Origin: Anaerococcus murdochii | GTDB taxonomy: Bacteria; Bacillota; Clostridia; Tissierellales; Peptoniphilaceae | Direction: 5' to 3' | NCBI RefSeq assembly: GCF_019957155.1 | Contig: NZ_JAIPME010000002.1 | Span: 558,001 to 622,000 of the forward strand | DNA length: 64,000 nucleotides | The notes under the pieces: model-generated | The model's database searches: none | Seen by the model: only the letters and a program-made list of their open reading frames with translations | What the model was told of the DNA's origin: nothing | Made by a program: the position numbers and the translations under genes | Shown here: piece by piece, positions 35,998-43,898 of the stretch | Layout: each line of letters begins with the position of its first letter | Position numbering within the stretch: the stretch's first letter is position 1

Positions 35998-36462
35998 ATG
36001 CCACAATTAATTTTCATCCTATCTGCCATATTTGCCTTGGCTGGACTTTATAACATGTACTTGTTCGGGCAAATCAAAGAAAAAGTAAAATTCACTACAA
36101 CAGACCTGGCAGTTCTAGGTATGATGGTGGTTATGTTTATCATTTACCATTGGGTATTTAGACCTTATCTAATAAACTCTATCTCCATATCCCTTGCCAT
36201 GATATTTTGGAACTACACAGGGACCATAGCCAGGGGCTTTAGCGATGGATATGTATTTACCAACAAGCTAAACCCCTTCATAAACAAAAAAGTGCCCCTA
36301 GATGAAATAAGGTCAGTAACCCTATCAAGGGCCAACAAGAATCTCCTCTTAATGGTCTACCTAAAAACTGCCAACAGCCAAGACAACATGAGCTTCGCCT
36401 TCGCTAAGGAAAAAGAACTTGTAAAGATGCTTAAAAACCAGAAGGTGAATGTGATAAATTAG
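35998..36462 (+). CDS. Small membrane protein of unknown function
   Basis: 154 residues with three hydrophobic segments (about 2-22, 35-55, 60-80) and a soluble C-terminal half that looks PH-like (VPLDEIRSVTLSRANKNLLLMVYLK). RBS AGGAGGAC lies inside the upstream gene. I do not recognise a named family. Coupled to the LURP-like gene. Confidence 0.7.
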   Translation: MPQLIFILSAIFALAGLYNMYLFGQIKEKVKFTTTDLAVLGMMVVMFIIYHWVFRPYLINSISISLAMIFWNYTGTIARGFSDGYVFTNKLNPFINKKVPLDEIRSVTLSRANKNLLLMVYLKTANSQDNMSFAFAKEKELVKMLKNQKVNVIN

Positions 36463-36470
36463 GGGGAATG

Positions 36471-36498
36471 TTGAAAAAATAGACTTAGTGGGTATATT
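36471..36498 (+). promoter_or_regulatory. Promoter of antitoxin RNA 2
   Basis: -35 TTGAAA (36471-36476), 16-bp spacer, -10 TATATT (36493-36498). Same -35 and spacing as the locus-1 antitoxin promoter. Confidence 0.65.
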
Positions 36499-36504
36499 AA
36501 TAGT

Positions 36505-36573
36505 AACCATGATAGTCGTAATAAAAGCATGGTCTTAACCAAAAAAGACGAGCCTACCCGCTCGTCTTTTTTA
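36505..36573 (+). ncRNA. Antitoxin antisense RNA of locus 2
   Basis: About 69 nt from the promoter above to the shared terminator 36541-36572. Read on the minus strand, its gene (36540-36503) repeats the toxin start region (36685-36647): GGT, then CATGC, TTTATTA, GACTATCAT and GGTTAC-like blocks line up without large gaps. The RNA can therefore pair with the toxin ribosome site. Confidence 0.75.
36541..36572. terminator. Shared bidirectional terminator of locus 2
   Basis: AAAAAAGACGAG-cctacccg-CTCGTCTTTTTT between convergent toxin and antitoxin genes. Confidence 0.9.
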
Positions 36574-36577
36574 AAGG

Positions 36578-36676
36578 CTAATTATCATCATCCAAAATTC
36601 TGTCTAGCCATTTGCAAATGTAGTAACCAACTACATTTGCTGTGACAGTGGCAATGATAGTCATAATAAATTGCAT
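36578..36676 (-). CDS. Fst-like type I toxin peptide 2 (32 aa)
   Basis: ATG at 36676 after GGGAGGAGGTGAGATC. 32 residues with a hydrophobic helix (FIMTIIATVTANVVGYYIC) and tail KWLDRILDDDN. About half of the residues match toxin 1, with VVGYYxCKWLD identical but for one position, while the DNA differs at many third positions, so the peptide itself appears to be under selection. A leader hairpin CCCAC-agg-GTGGG abuts the ribosome site; -10 TATAAT is at 36725-36720. Confidence 0.75.
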   Translation of the reverse strand: MQFIMTIIATVTANVVGYYICKWLDRILDDDN

Positions 36677-36781
36677 GATCTCACCTCCTCCCACCCTGTG
36701 GGCCGATGATAACATTATTATTATACTATTTTATTTATAAGTAAGTGGTTTTATCTTTAGATGAAAAATTAGAACGATTAG

Positions 36782-36860
36782 TATATTGATAGTAATATTA
36801 TATTCGTAATAAAAGCATGGAACAACCAAAAAAAGACGAGCCTAACCACTCGTCTTTTTA
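36782..36860 (+). ncRNA. Orphan antitoxin-like RNA gene without a toxin
   Basis: TATATT (36782) then GTAATAAAAGCATGG, ACAACCAAAAAAAGACGAG and terminator GACGAG-cctaacca-CTCGTCTTTTT (36827-36859) repeat antitoxin RNA 2 (shared GTAATAAAAGCATGG and AACCAAAAAA). The -35 is weak (ATGAAA, 15-bp spacer). Opposite it, where a toxin gene should converge, lies the 3' end of nagB. Confidence 0.6.
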
Positions 36861-36885
36861 GTGTAAAATATTTAAAATTTATCAC

Positions 36886-37608
36886 CTAGCCATTGTAAGC
36901 TTCTTCATCTACAAACAAATACACATTTGGGTGTAAATTTAAAAGTCCACAAGGGAGGTCGGTTGTGATTTTTTCATCGTTTAAAAGTCTTTTTACTGCC
37001 TCATGTTTATTTTTGCCGTTGGCTAGGACTATTATTGTTTTTGCGTCGAAAATTTCTGCAAGTCCCATTGATAGGGCGTATTTTGGCACGTCTTCTTCAT
37101 TTTCGAAAAATCTTGAGTTGGCTTCTATGGTTGATTGGTCTAGTTCAACGATAGATGCGTATTTATTAAGCTTTTCTGCTGGTTCATTGAAAGCTATGTG
37201 GCCGTTTACTCCAAGACCCAAGATTTGGATGTCTCTTTGGCCAAATTCTTCTAGTTCTTTTCTGTATTTTTCGGCGTATTTTTCGTCTGCTTCTGGTGCA
37301 GATGGTAGGTGGATGTTTTCCTTCTTGATAGCTACGTGATCAAAGAGGTTTTTGTGCATGAAATATGAATAAGATTGGTCGTTTGATGGATCTATGCCTA
37401 CGTATTCATCCAAATTCACACTTTTTGCATATTTAAAAGAAATTTCCCCATCTTTTTGAGCAGCAATAAGGTTTTTATATAGACCTATTGGGCTTGAACC
37501 TGTTGCAAAACCAAACTTTATTTGTGGTTTTTCCATCATGTAATTTATTACAAACTCACTGGCTTTTTTGCTCATATCTTCATAATCTTTGCATACTATT
37601 ACTTTCAT
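36886..37608 (-). CDS. nagB: Glucosamine-6-phosphate deaminase
   Basis: 240 residues, full length. FATGSSPIGLYKNL (phosphate loop near 35), NLDEYVGID (catalytic Asp near 67), LGLGVNGHIAFNEP (near 130). Converts glucosamine-6-phosphate to fructose-6-phosphate and ammonia, feeding amino sugars into glycolysis. No other nag gene lies nearby. RBS AGGAGATATAA. Confidence 0.95.
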   Translation of the reverse strand: MKVIVCKDYEDMSKKASEFVINYMMEKPQIKFGFATGSSPIGLYKNLIAAQKDGEISFKYAKSVNLDEYVGIDPSNDQSYSYFMHKNLFDHVAIKKENIHLPSAPEADEKYAEKYRKELEEFGQRDIQILGLGVNGHIAFNEPAEKLNKYASIVELDQSTIEANSRFFENEEDVPKYALSMGLAEIFDAKTIIVLANGKNKHEAVKRLLNDEKITTDLPCGLLNLHPNVYLFVDEEAYNG

Positions 37609-37681
37609 TTATATCTCCTATTAATTTTGCTCTTATATTATTACCCATATATTTTAATTTTACCTTTTTAAGCAAAATAAA

Positions 37682-37732
37682 AAACCCAGCTTATAGCCAG
37701 GTTTTAAAATCCCCAGCTAAGGCTGGGGTTAA
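37682..37732. terminator. Two adjacent hairpins between nagB and the repeat region
   Basis: AAAACC...GGTTTT and CCCCAGC-taag-GCTGGGG. They could end transcripts entering from the rubrerythrin side on the minus strand. Confidence 0.45.
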
Positions 37733-37875
37733 GGTACGTAATCTTTTTAGAATCAATGCTCAGTGATATCAAGTTCAAATCGCTCCTCTTCGTCGCAATT
37801 TAAGCTTAATATCACATAAGCTTATTCTATCATTTTCTACGAAAGCTAAAGCTTTCTAGAAAATGATGAATAACA
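37731..37875 (-). repeat. About 160-bp interspersed repeat, divergent copy 3a
   Basis: On the minus strand it ends GATTACGTACCTTA and contains GCGACGAAGAGGAGCG and TTATGTGATATTAAGC; the middle is diverged. Confidence 0.55.
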
Positions 37876-37877
37876 CA

Positions 37878-37924
37878 AAAAACATCGGTCATTTATTGCC
37901 TTACGGCTTGACCGATGTTTTTTG
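37878..37924. terminator. Strong bidirectional terminator
   Basis: AAAAAACATCGGTCA pairs perfectly with TGACCGATGTTTTTT around a loop that itself holds GCCTTACGGC. It lies between two copies of the interspersed repeat, downstream of rubrerythrin. Confidence 0.85.
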
Positions 37925-37926
37925 CT

Positions 37927-38050
37927 AGCATTATTTTCGTCGCGTTCTTACGTGAAAATTACATAAATTTTTCATCAATCTAACCTTCGTGCTAAGCACT
38001 CGGTTATATTGTGAAAATCATATAAATTTCGCTTGCGAAATTTATATTAA
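37927..38050 (-). repeat. About 160-bp interspersed repeat, copy 3b
   Basis: On the minus strand it starts ATTAATATAAATTTCGC at the rubrerythrin stop codon (the TAA is part of it), then TTTTCACAATATA, GCACGAAG, GATTGATGAAAAATTTATGTAATTTTC and GAACGCGACGAAAA. Confidence 0.7.
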
Positions 38051-38640
38051 TAGTTAAATGCTGCTACTTCGAACCATTCTTGTGGGTGGTGGCATGCTGG
38101 GCAGATCTTTGGAGCTTTTTTGCCTTCATATAAGAAACCACAGTTTCCACATTTCCAGATTACTGATTCTTCTTTTTCGAATACTGTGCCGTTTTCTACG
38201 TTATCGTGTAGTTTTTGATACCTATCTCTATGTGCACCTTCAGCCTTAGCGATGTTTCTGAATGCTCTAGCGATTTCGTCAAAGCCTTCTTCTTCTGCTA
38301 CGTCTGCAAATGCTGGATACATATCTTCACATTCTTCGTTTTCACCATCGATAGCGCCTTGAAGGTTTGTTAATGTGTCATGCCAAATTACTGGCCAAGC
38401 TGTATAACCTTCTGTAAGTTCGATTGTTTCAAGTTTGAATTCTTCTCTTAGGAATTTATAGAATCTTGCTGCGTGCTCTCTTTCGTTTCTAGCTGTTTCT
38501 CTGAAAATTTCAGCGATTTGTCTATAACCTTCTTTTTCTGCAGTTTTTGCAGCATATGTATATCTCATGTTTGCTTGTGATTCACCAACAAAAGATGTGA
38601 TTAAGTTTTGTGCTGTTTTTGTTCCCTTTAGTTCTGCCAT
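38047..38640 (-). CDS. rbr: Rubrerythrin
   Basis: 197 residues. A ferritin-like di-iron domain (about 1-150) with ExxH-type ligands (ETARNEREHAARF, EECEDMYPAFADVAEEEG, AKAEGAHRDRY) and a C-terminal rubredoxin domain with CGNCG and CPACHHP. Reduces hydrogen peroxide to water in anaerobes. RBS AAAGGAGATTA. Fur/PerR-like boxes lie upstream, consistent with peroxide control (inference). Confidence 0.95.
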   Translation of the reverse strand: MAELKGTKTAQNLITSFVGESQANMRYTYAAKTAEKEGYRQIAEIFRETARNEREHAARFYKFLREEFKLETIELTEGYTAWPVIWHDTLTNLQGAIDGENEECEDMYPAFADVAEEEGFDEIARAFRNIAKAEGAHRDRYQKLHDNVENGTVFEKEESVIWKCGNCGFLYEGKKAPKICPACHHPQEWFEVAAFNY

Positions 38641-38748
38641 AATAATCTCCTTTATAATATTATTTCATTTCCTGATATTCATACTATATTGTTAATTATT
38701 CGTTTTGTCAAGAATGATTCTAATCTTTTAATGAATCTAAACTTGATA

Positions 38749-38769
38749 TGTATAATCATTATCATTATA
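38749..38769. promoter_or_regulatory. Weak Fur/PerR-like site upstream of rubrerythrin
   Basis: TATAATCATTATCATTATA, AT-rich and nearly palindromic, resembles PerR and Fur boxes. It is about 110 bases before the rubrerythrin start. Confidence 0.35.
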
Positions 38770-38872
38770 TCTTTGCAACCGTTTTAAATATTTGATTTTA
38801 GCTGTTTCTTAAAACCTAATTCTTCTAAATATTTTATGGATTTTGAGTGTTTGCCTATTAGTCTAGAGAAGT

Positions 38873-38887
38873 GATAATAATTATCAA
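38873..38887. promoter_or_regulatory. Perfect 7-1-7 Fur box between rubrerythrin and pgi
   Basis: TGATAATAATTATCA is exactly the Bacillus-type 7-1-7 Fur core. It is 233 bases from the rubrerythrin start and 107 from the pgi start. The rest of the 353-base gap shows no gene. Confidence 0.6.
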
Positions 38888-38993
38888 TTTGTATAATATC
38901 CAAAATTATTGATTATTTTAAAATATCAACTTGAATGGTTTTTCTCTATCGTGGCAAATTGAGGTATAATTAGGAGTAACAAAAGGAGGCTAT

Positions 38994-40265
38994 ATGAAAT
39001 TAGATTTTAGCAATGTTAATTTAGATAATATAGGAAAATACGAAGAAAGGGCCCTTGCCGCTTTTGACACTCTTATGAACAAAGACGGCGAAGGAAACGA
39101 CTTTCTAGGCTGGATTGATAGGCCAGTTGACTACGACAAAGACGAGTTTGAAAGAATTAAGAAAGCTGCAGCAAGGATTCGTGAAAATTCTGACGTCCTT
39201 GTTTCAATTGGTATAGGTGGATCTTACCTTGGTATCAAGGCTGTAGATGTGGCTTGTGATTCTTATTTCAATTCAAAAAGAAAAACAGAAATCATCTATG
39301 CAGGCAACCAAATTTCTGGAGAATACCTTGCAGACCTCTTAGACTACCTAAAAGATAAGGATTATTCCCTAAATGTAATCTCAAAATCAGGTACAACAAC
39401 AGAGCCTGCCATCGCTTTTAGGATCCTTAGAGAAGCCATAGAAGAAAAATATGGTAAAGAAGAAGCAAAAGGAAGGATTTTTGCCACAACAGATAAGGCC
39501 AAGGGAGCTTTGAAGCAACTTGCTGATACAGAAGGTTTTGAAAGCTTTGTAGTGCCAGATGACATCGGCGGCAGATTTTCTGTAATATCTGCAGTAGGTC
39601 TTTTACCACTTGCAGTAGCAGGCGTTGATATAGACGAATTTATGGCAGGTTTTGCTGATGGTAGAGAAAAATATACAAATAAATCTATGGAAAATGACGC
39701 CATCAAATATGCCGCAGTAAGAAATATGCTACATGAAAATGGAAAAGATATTGAAATCTTACTAAACTACGAACCAAAACTCGCCTATGTGGCAGAATGG
39801 TGGAAGCAACTTTACGGAGAAAGCGAAGGCAAGGACGGCAAGGGAATCTTCCCAGCAAGCGTGTCAAACACAACAGACCTTCACTCTATGGGCCAAATGA
39901 TCCAAGATGGAAAGAGAAATATCTTTGAAACAGTAATCGAAGTTGAAAATCCAAACAGAGACATCACCATCAAAGAAGACGCCGAAAACCTTGACGGTCT
40001 AAACTTCCTAGCAGGCAAAAATATGTCCTACGTCAACAAACAAGCTATGGAAGGCACAACAATGGCCCACGTAGGAGGCGGAGTTCCAAACATCAGAATA
40101 AAACTAGAAAAAATCAACGAAAGAAAACTAGCAGAACTCTTCTATTTCTTTGAAATAGCAGTAGGAGTATCAGGCTACATGCTAGGGGTAAACCCATTCA
40201 ACCAACCAGGAGTAGAAGCCTACAAGACAGCAATGTTTAAACTACTAGGAAAACCTGGATATTAA
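38994..40265 (+). CDS. pgi: Glucose-6-phosphate isomerase
   Basis: 423 residues, slightly short for Firmicute Pgi but covering both SIS domains. [13 protein letters not shown] (near 75), [14 protein letters not shown] (near 130), [14 protein letters not shown] (near 190) and a C-terminal [12 protein letters not shown] (catalytic Lys/His region). Interconverts glucose-6-phosphate and fructose-6-phosphate. RBS AAAGGAGG. A repeat copy begins in its stop codon. Confidence 0.95.
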   Translation: MKLDFSNVNLDNIGKYEERALAAFDTLMNKDGEGNDFLGWIDRPVDYDKDEFERIKKAAARIRENSDVLVSIGIGGSYLGIKAVDVACDSYFNSKRKTEIIYAGNQISGEYLADLLDYLKDKDYSLNVISKSGTTTEPAIAFRILREAIEEKYGKEEAKGRIFATTDKAKGALKQLADTEGFESFVVPDDIGGRFSVISAVGLLPLAVAGVDIDEFMAGFADGREKYTNKSMENDAIKYAAVRNMLHENGKDIEILLNYEPKLAYVAEWWKQLYGESEGKDGKGIFPASVSNTTDLHSMGQMIQDGKRNIFETVIEVENPNRDITIKEDAENLDGLNFLAGKNMSYVNKQAMEGTTMAHVGGGVPNIRIKLEKINERKLAELFYFFEIAVGVSGYMLGVNPFNQPGVEAYKTAMFKLLGKPGY

Positions 40266-40410
40266 TGGTAGCAAAAAAATCGTAAGCGATTTTTTTGCGG
40301 TTCTCACAATATATCGAACACGAAGTGTGAAGATAGATTGATGAGAAACCTTATGCAGGGAACAAAAATTTATGCGACGAAAAGGAGCATCTATTTTTGT
40401 GAGTCGCTAG
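40261..40410 (+). repeat. About 160-bp interspersed repeat, copy 4
   Basis: Starts ATTAATGGTAGCAAAAAAAT, with the pgi TAA stop inside it, then TCTCACAATATA, CACGAAG, GATTGATGAGAAACCTTATG and GCGACGAAAAGGAGC; the 3' end is diverged. Confidence 0.7.
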
Positions 40411-40429
40411 ATAGAAATTTTCATCAATA

Positions 40430-40459
40430 CAAAAAGACCTCAAGTGAGGTCTTTTTAAT
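40430..40459 (+). terminator. Terminator downstream of pgi
   Basis: AAAAAGACCTC-aagt-GAGGTCTTTTTAATTT. Confidence 0.88.
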
Positions 40460-40547
40460 TTATCTTCTTTTCAACAGCTTTTATAAAGGTCTCTTGAATT
40501 TACGATCAGACCTAGTTTATAGTTGGCCTGGGAAAACTCTTCGAATC

Positions 40548-40629
40548 TTTTTGTCCCTAAGCCATACGATCCCTCGTCAGTCGCTTCGCTCTTTCTGTCG
40601 GGATGGCGCTATGAGCTTGGGACAATCTT
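40548..40629. repeat. Palindromic intergenic element
   Basis: TTGTCCCTAAGC pairs with GCTTGGGACAA; inner ATCCC/GGGAT arms flank GTCGCTTCGCTCTTTC. It resembles 18349-18398. Confidence 0.5.
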
Positions 40630-40678
40630 AGTAAAAGTAATTATTTTATAAACAAATATCCACAGCTAGGCTATTTTC

Positions 40679-41728
40679 TTATTTATTAATCCTAATCACT
40701 TTAAAATTAGAATTCTTCATAAATATCTCATCATGGCTTATAACTATGACTAGTTTTCCCTTCCTATTAAGGTCACAAATTTGGTCCAAGACCTTGGCCT
40801 TAACTTCCATATCTAAGAAGTTTGTTGGCTCATCAAATATATATAAGGACTTGTCGGTTTTTATGGCGTGTTTTAATTGGGAGAGTTTCCTCTGGCCTGA
40901 AGATCCCTTTATCTTATCTTTCAGGGCACCGTATTCGCTTATGGTTGGGTTGGCTGGAACATAAACCAAATCATCAAATAAAAGACCCGAATTTTTATCA
41001 AGGACCTTGCCGTTGATTGAAATCTCTCCGTCATACCTTGTTGTAAGATTCATAATTGCTTCAATGAGGGTAGTTTTCCCTATCCCGTTATCCCCTACTA
41101 TGAGGTTAATTTTGCCTTTTTCAATAGTTTGGCTAAAGGCTTGGTGAAGCTTTTCTCCTCTGCTTCCTAAGCTAGTGTAATCTCTTATTTCCAAGGATTT
41201 TATTTTTGACTTATCAAAGGTCACAGGGGTCATATTTATAAATTCATAATAAGAATCCATGGCAGGCTTGCCAGATACGTATTCTCTCCTGGTGTTAAAA
41301 GTATCAAGCATAGGATCCCAAAGGGAGCTAATGTAGATTGAAACAGCCGCATAAGAACCTGGGGTCATCTTGCATTTTATAATAAGGATAATCGAAATAA
41401 TTGTTGTAAGGGTGATGGCCATATTTAGGGTTCCATAAACGAAAATATTATAACTCACGCTTTCATAACGGACTTTTTTAATGAGATTAGTAAAAAATCC
41501 TTTAAAAGAGTCTTTAATTGGTGGAAGCTGTTTATCTTCTAAAAACATCTCTTCCTTGCTTAGGTTGTTGGAATCTAAGAGATAACCCTTCATATTTTTC
41601 ATATCGTCCAAATGGTTTGAGGAATAATCTGAAATCTTCTCCTCGCTCTTATATGAAACCACAGCTGCTATTGGCGCAATAATTAAAAATGAAATCAAAA
41701 GAAATTTCAAAGTAGAAAAACCATACAT
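40679..41728 (-). pseudogene. ABC exporter (membrane plus ATPase), 5'-truncated
   Basis: 349 residues remain: two or three membrane segments, then an ATPase domain with GDNGIGKTTL (Walker A), GSSGQRKLSQL (signature), LYIFDEPTNFLD (Walker B) and VISHDE. Fused exporters of this kind are about 530-600 residues with six membrane helices, so roughly the first 200 residues are missing. The first codons of the open frame (from 41728) come from the opposite strand of a transposase gene, so the break lies near 41700. There is no ribosome site before this ATG. Confidence 0.75.
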
Positions 41729-42325
41729 TCAAATAACAACAGACACAACAGAATTTAAGTATTTAGAAAAAGATAAAACAGGAACATACCAAATAAAGAA
41801 ACTCTATCTAAACCCATACCTAGATATGTACAACAGTGAAATACTAAGCTATGAAATATCAAAACAACCAACAATAGAACCAATCCTGAAAGCCTTAGAT
41901 AAAGCAATAAAGGTAACTAATAAAAGTAAAGAAAAAAGGATATTCCACTCAGACCAAGGCTGGGCATACCAGGTGAAACAATACACATCAAAACTAGAAG
42001 CTAACGGTATCACCCAATCTATGTCAAGAAAAGGCAACTGCCTAGACAACTCACCAATGGAAAACTTCTTTGGAATATTAAAACAAGAAGTATATTACGG
42101 AAGAAAATTCTACTCATACGAGCACTTAAAACAAACAATAGAAGATTTCATAAAATATTACAACGAAGAAAGGATAAAAGAAAAATTAGGATACTTATCA
42201 CCAGTAGAATATAGAAAGAAAAATGCAGCATAAAAATTTCCTACCCCTAGGGGTAGGAAAGTAAAAAGAAATACCAGAGCTAGTTTAGTTCTAACTCTGG
42301 TATTAGGTCCAACTTTGTGGGGTCA
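41700..42325 (+). mobile_element. IS3-family insertion sequence, 3' remnant
   Basis: Contains the C-terminal part of an OrfB transposase and a right end AGTTGGACC-like sequence finishing TTGTGGGGTCA at 42325 (IS3-group ends finish in CA). The left part of the element and orfA are gone. Between the transposase stop and the end lie a palindrome CTACCCCTAGGGGTAG (42243-42258) and a hairpin AATACCAGAG/CTCTGGTATT (42271-42304). Confidence 0.8.
41703..42233 (+). pseudogene. IS3-family transposase (OrfB), N-terminally truncated
   Basis: The frame reads NFKVEKPYIQITTDTTEFKY...: the first catalytic Asp is in TTDTTEF, the second in FHSDQGWAYQ (near 41955) and the catalytic Glu in NSPMENFFGILKQE, so the DDE core is present but everything before it is lost. 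It ends GYLSPVEYRKKNAA, the usual OrfB tail. Not expected to be active. Confidence 0.85.
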
Positions 42326-42327
42326 CC

Positions 42328-43224
42328 TTATTTTGCGAGATCTCTTTGTTTTATTTTTCTGATTAAAATCACAATTAAAATGGCGAGAACTATTGTGGTT
42401 ACTATACTGCCCTCTACTCCAAAGCCACCTCCTGAGATTAGGTCGGGGCCATATAACTTTGTGGTAAAGTAAGTGACTCCTAGTGACTTGTTGCCGGAAA
42501 CTGTGATGCCGTAGATGTTGGCCATAGTCATATTCCAGAAGGAATGGGCAGCTCCTACTATATAGATTGAATCACTTAGGTAAAATATTTGCGAAAATAT
42601 TAGGCCTAGTAAAAATATATTTGCAAAGGCCATTGGACTAAAGCCTGCATTTCCTAAGTGGAAGATGGCAAAAATTAGGGAGTTGGCTACCATCGCCAGG
42701 CTGATTTTGCCCTTTACTGCCATTTGGTTCATTAAAATTGCTCTTAGTAAAAATTCCTCCTCAAATCCTTGGATTAGCCAAGCTGGGATGAAGAGCAAAA
42801 AGAGTTTTGTGTCAAAGCCCGATGGATTTTTGCTGATTTCTGCAAGGCCTGTCAGCTTTAGGATTAGGACAATTAAAGTTAAAAGTCCAAAGCCTAGCAA
42901 AATCCCCTTGCCATAATTTGAAATTTTTTTATCATCAACAAGGCCCAAAGAAAGATTTGATCTCTTTAGGATTTTCTTTGCAAAGATGTAGGCTAAAATT
43001 AGGGTTAGGGCTGTGGAATAAATTATCAAAAGGAAAAATAGGTCCTTTTGATAAAGAAAAGTGAAAAAATCATCCAAGGCCTCGATTTTTCGGCCAAGGC
43101 CCATTATTTGCCCGAGTCCATATTGGGGAATTATTACCAGAAGTGAAAGGATGACGGTAATAATGACCGGATTTAGGTCTCGGGTGGTCTTCGCTGTCTC
43201 TTTTATCGACTTATTTCTTATCAT
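42328..43224 (-). CDS. CPBP (CAAX-type) intramembrane metalloprotease
   Basis: 298 residues, about eight hydrophobic segments. Motif 1 GFEEEFLLRAI (EExxxR, near 155), motif 2 FAIFHLGN (near 190) and motif 3 AAHSFWNM (near 240) are intact. Bacterial members process or protect against peptides; the target is unknown. It overlaps the upstream gene by 4 bases. The IS right end lies 2 bp after its stop. Confidence 0.88.
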   Translation of the reverse strand: MIRNKSIKETAKTTRDLNPVIITVILSLLVIIPQYGLGQIMGLGRKIEALDDFFTFLYQKDLFFLLIIYSTALTLILAYIFAKKILKRSNLSLGLVDDKKISNYGKGILLGFGLLTLIVLILKLTGLAEISKNPSGFDTKLFLLFIPAWLIQGFEEEFLLRAILMNQMAVKGKISLAMVANSLIFAIFHLGNAGFSPMAFANIFLLGLIFSQIFYLSDSIYIVGAAHSFWNMTMANIYGITVSGNKSLGVTYFTTKLYGPDLISGGGFGVEGSIVTTIVLAILIVILIRKIKQRDLAK

Positions 43225-43841
43225 TTGACTAAATCCAAGGCACCGCCGATTATGGCGTTGATAAAGTCTCTTGACTCAAAAATTTCATAGCCAAAGAGCT
43301 TTTTCTTTAGGAAAATTTTCGCATCCATACTCTTAACTTCGGCATCGTCCTTGGAAAGCTCCTTCATATAGGCCTCGTGTTGGTTTTCCGCTTCGAGATG
43401 GGCGACCTTGTCAAAACAAGCGACATAATTTACATTTGAAATCTTTAGGGTGACTTCCACGCCACCATCTATATCAAGCTTGTTTAAGACCTTAATATCA
43501 AGGTTTTTGAAATTATTTCTGACAAATTCGTCCTGTTTTTCAAGATCATCCGAATATGACTTTTTAAGGACGTCAAAAATCACATCCAGCCTATCCATGT
43601 TTTCTTCCATGAAGGCTGTATCATCGGTTTTAATCGCTTTTTCAATCCTATCCACAGTCCTATTTACACTGTGAGATAGGCTTCTTGCCCCAAAAAATAC
43701 CGCGGCAACAAGGAGGATAAAGATTAAAATATAAGGACCAAAGGTCTTTCTCTTGCGCCTTTTTTCCCTAGCACGCCTTTTCCTCTCACGGGTTTTTGGA
43801 TTTTTATATTCTTTTTCTTCACTTCTTTTTTGTCTAGCCAT
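43221..43841 (-). CDS. Single-pass membrane protein of unknown function
   Basis: 206 residues: a very basic N-terminus (about 1-33), one membrane helix (about 34-54) and an extracytoplasmic domain with a helical stretch (about 60-110) and a lipocalin/NTF2-like beta region (VEVTLKISNVNYVACF). No family recognised. Translationally coupled to the CPBP protease, so the two may act together. Confidence 0.75.
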   Translation of the reverse strand: MARQKRSEEKEYKNPKTRERKRRAREKRRKRKTFGPYILIFILLVAAVFFGARSLSHSVNRTVDRIEKAIKTDDTAFMEENMDRLDVIFDVLKKSYSDDLEKQDEFVRNNFKNLDIKVLNKLDIDGGVEVTLKISNVNYVACFDKVAHLEAENQHEAYMKELSKDDAEVKSMDAKIFLKKKLFGYEIFESRDFINAIIGGALDLVK

Positions 43842-43898
43842 AATTATATCCTTTTAAATTATTATACCATTTCTCTAATTTTATGATATGATAAATAT

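Noticed and set aside
36484..36534. Possible hydrophobic plus-strand peptide (GILIVTMIVVIKAWS) in antitoxin gene 2
   Set aside because: No start codon with ribosome site, and the homologous antitoxin genes at 25588 and 36782 break the frame, so it is a by-product of the antisense repeat.
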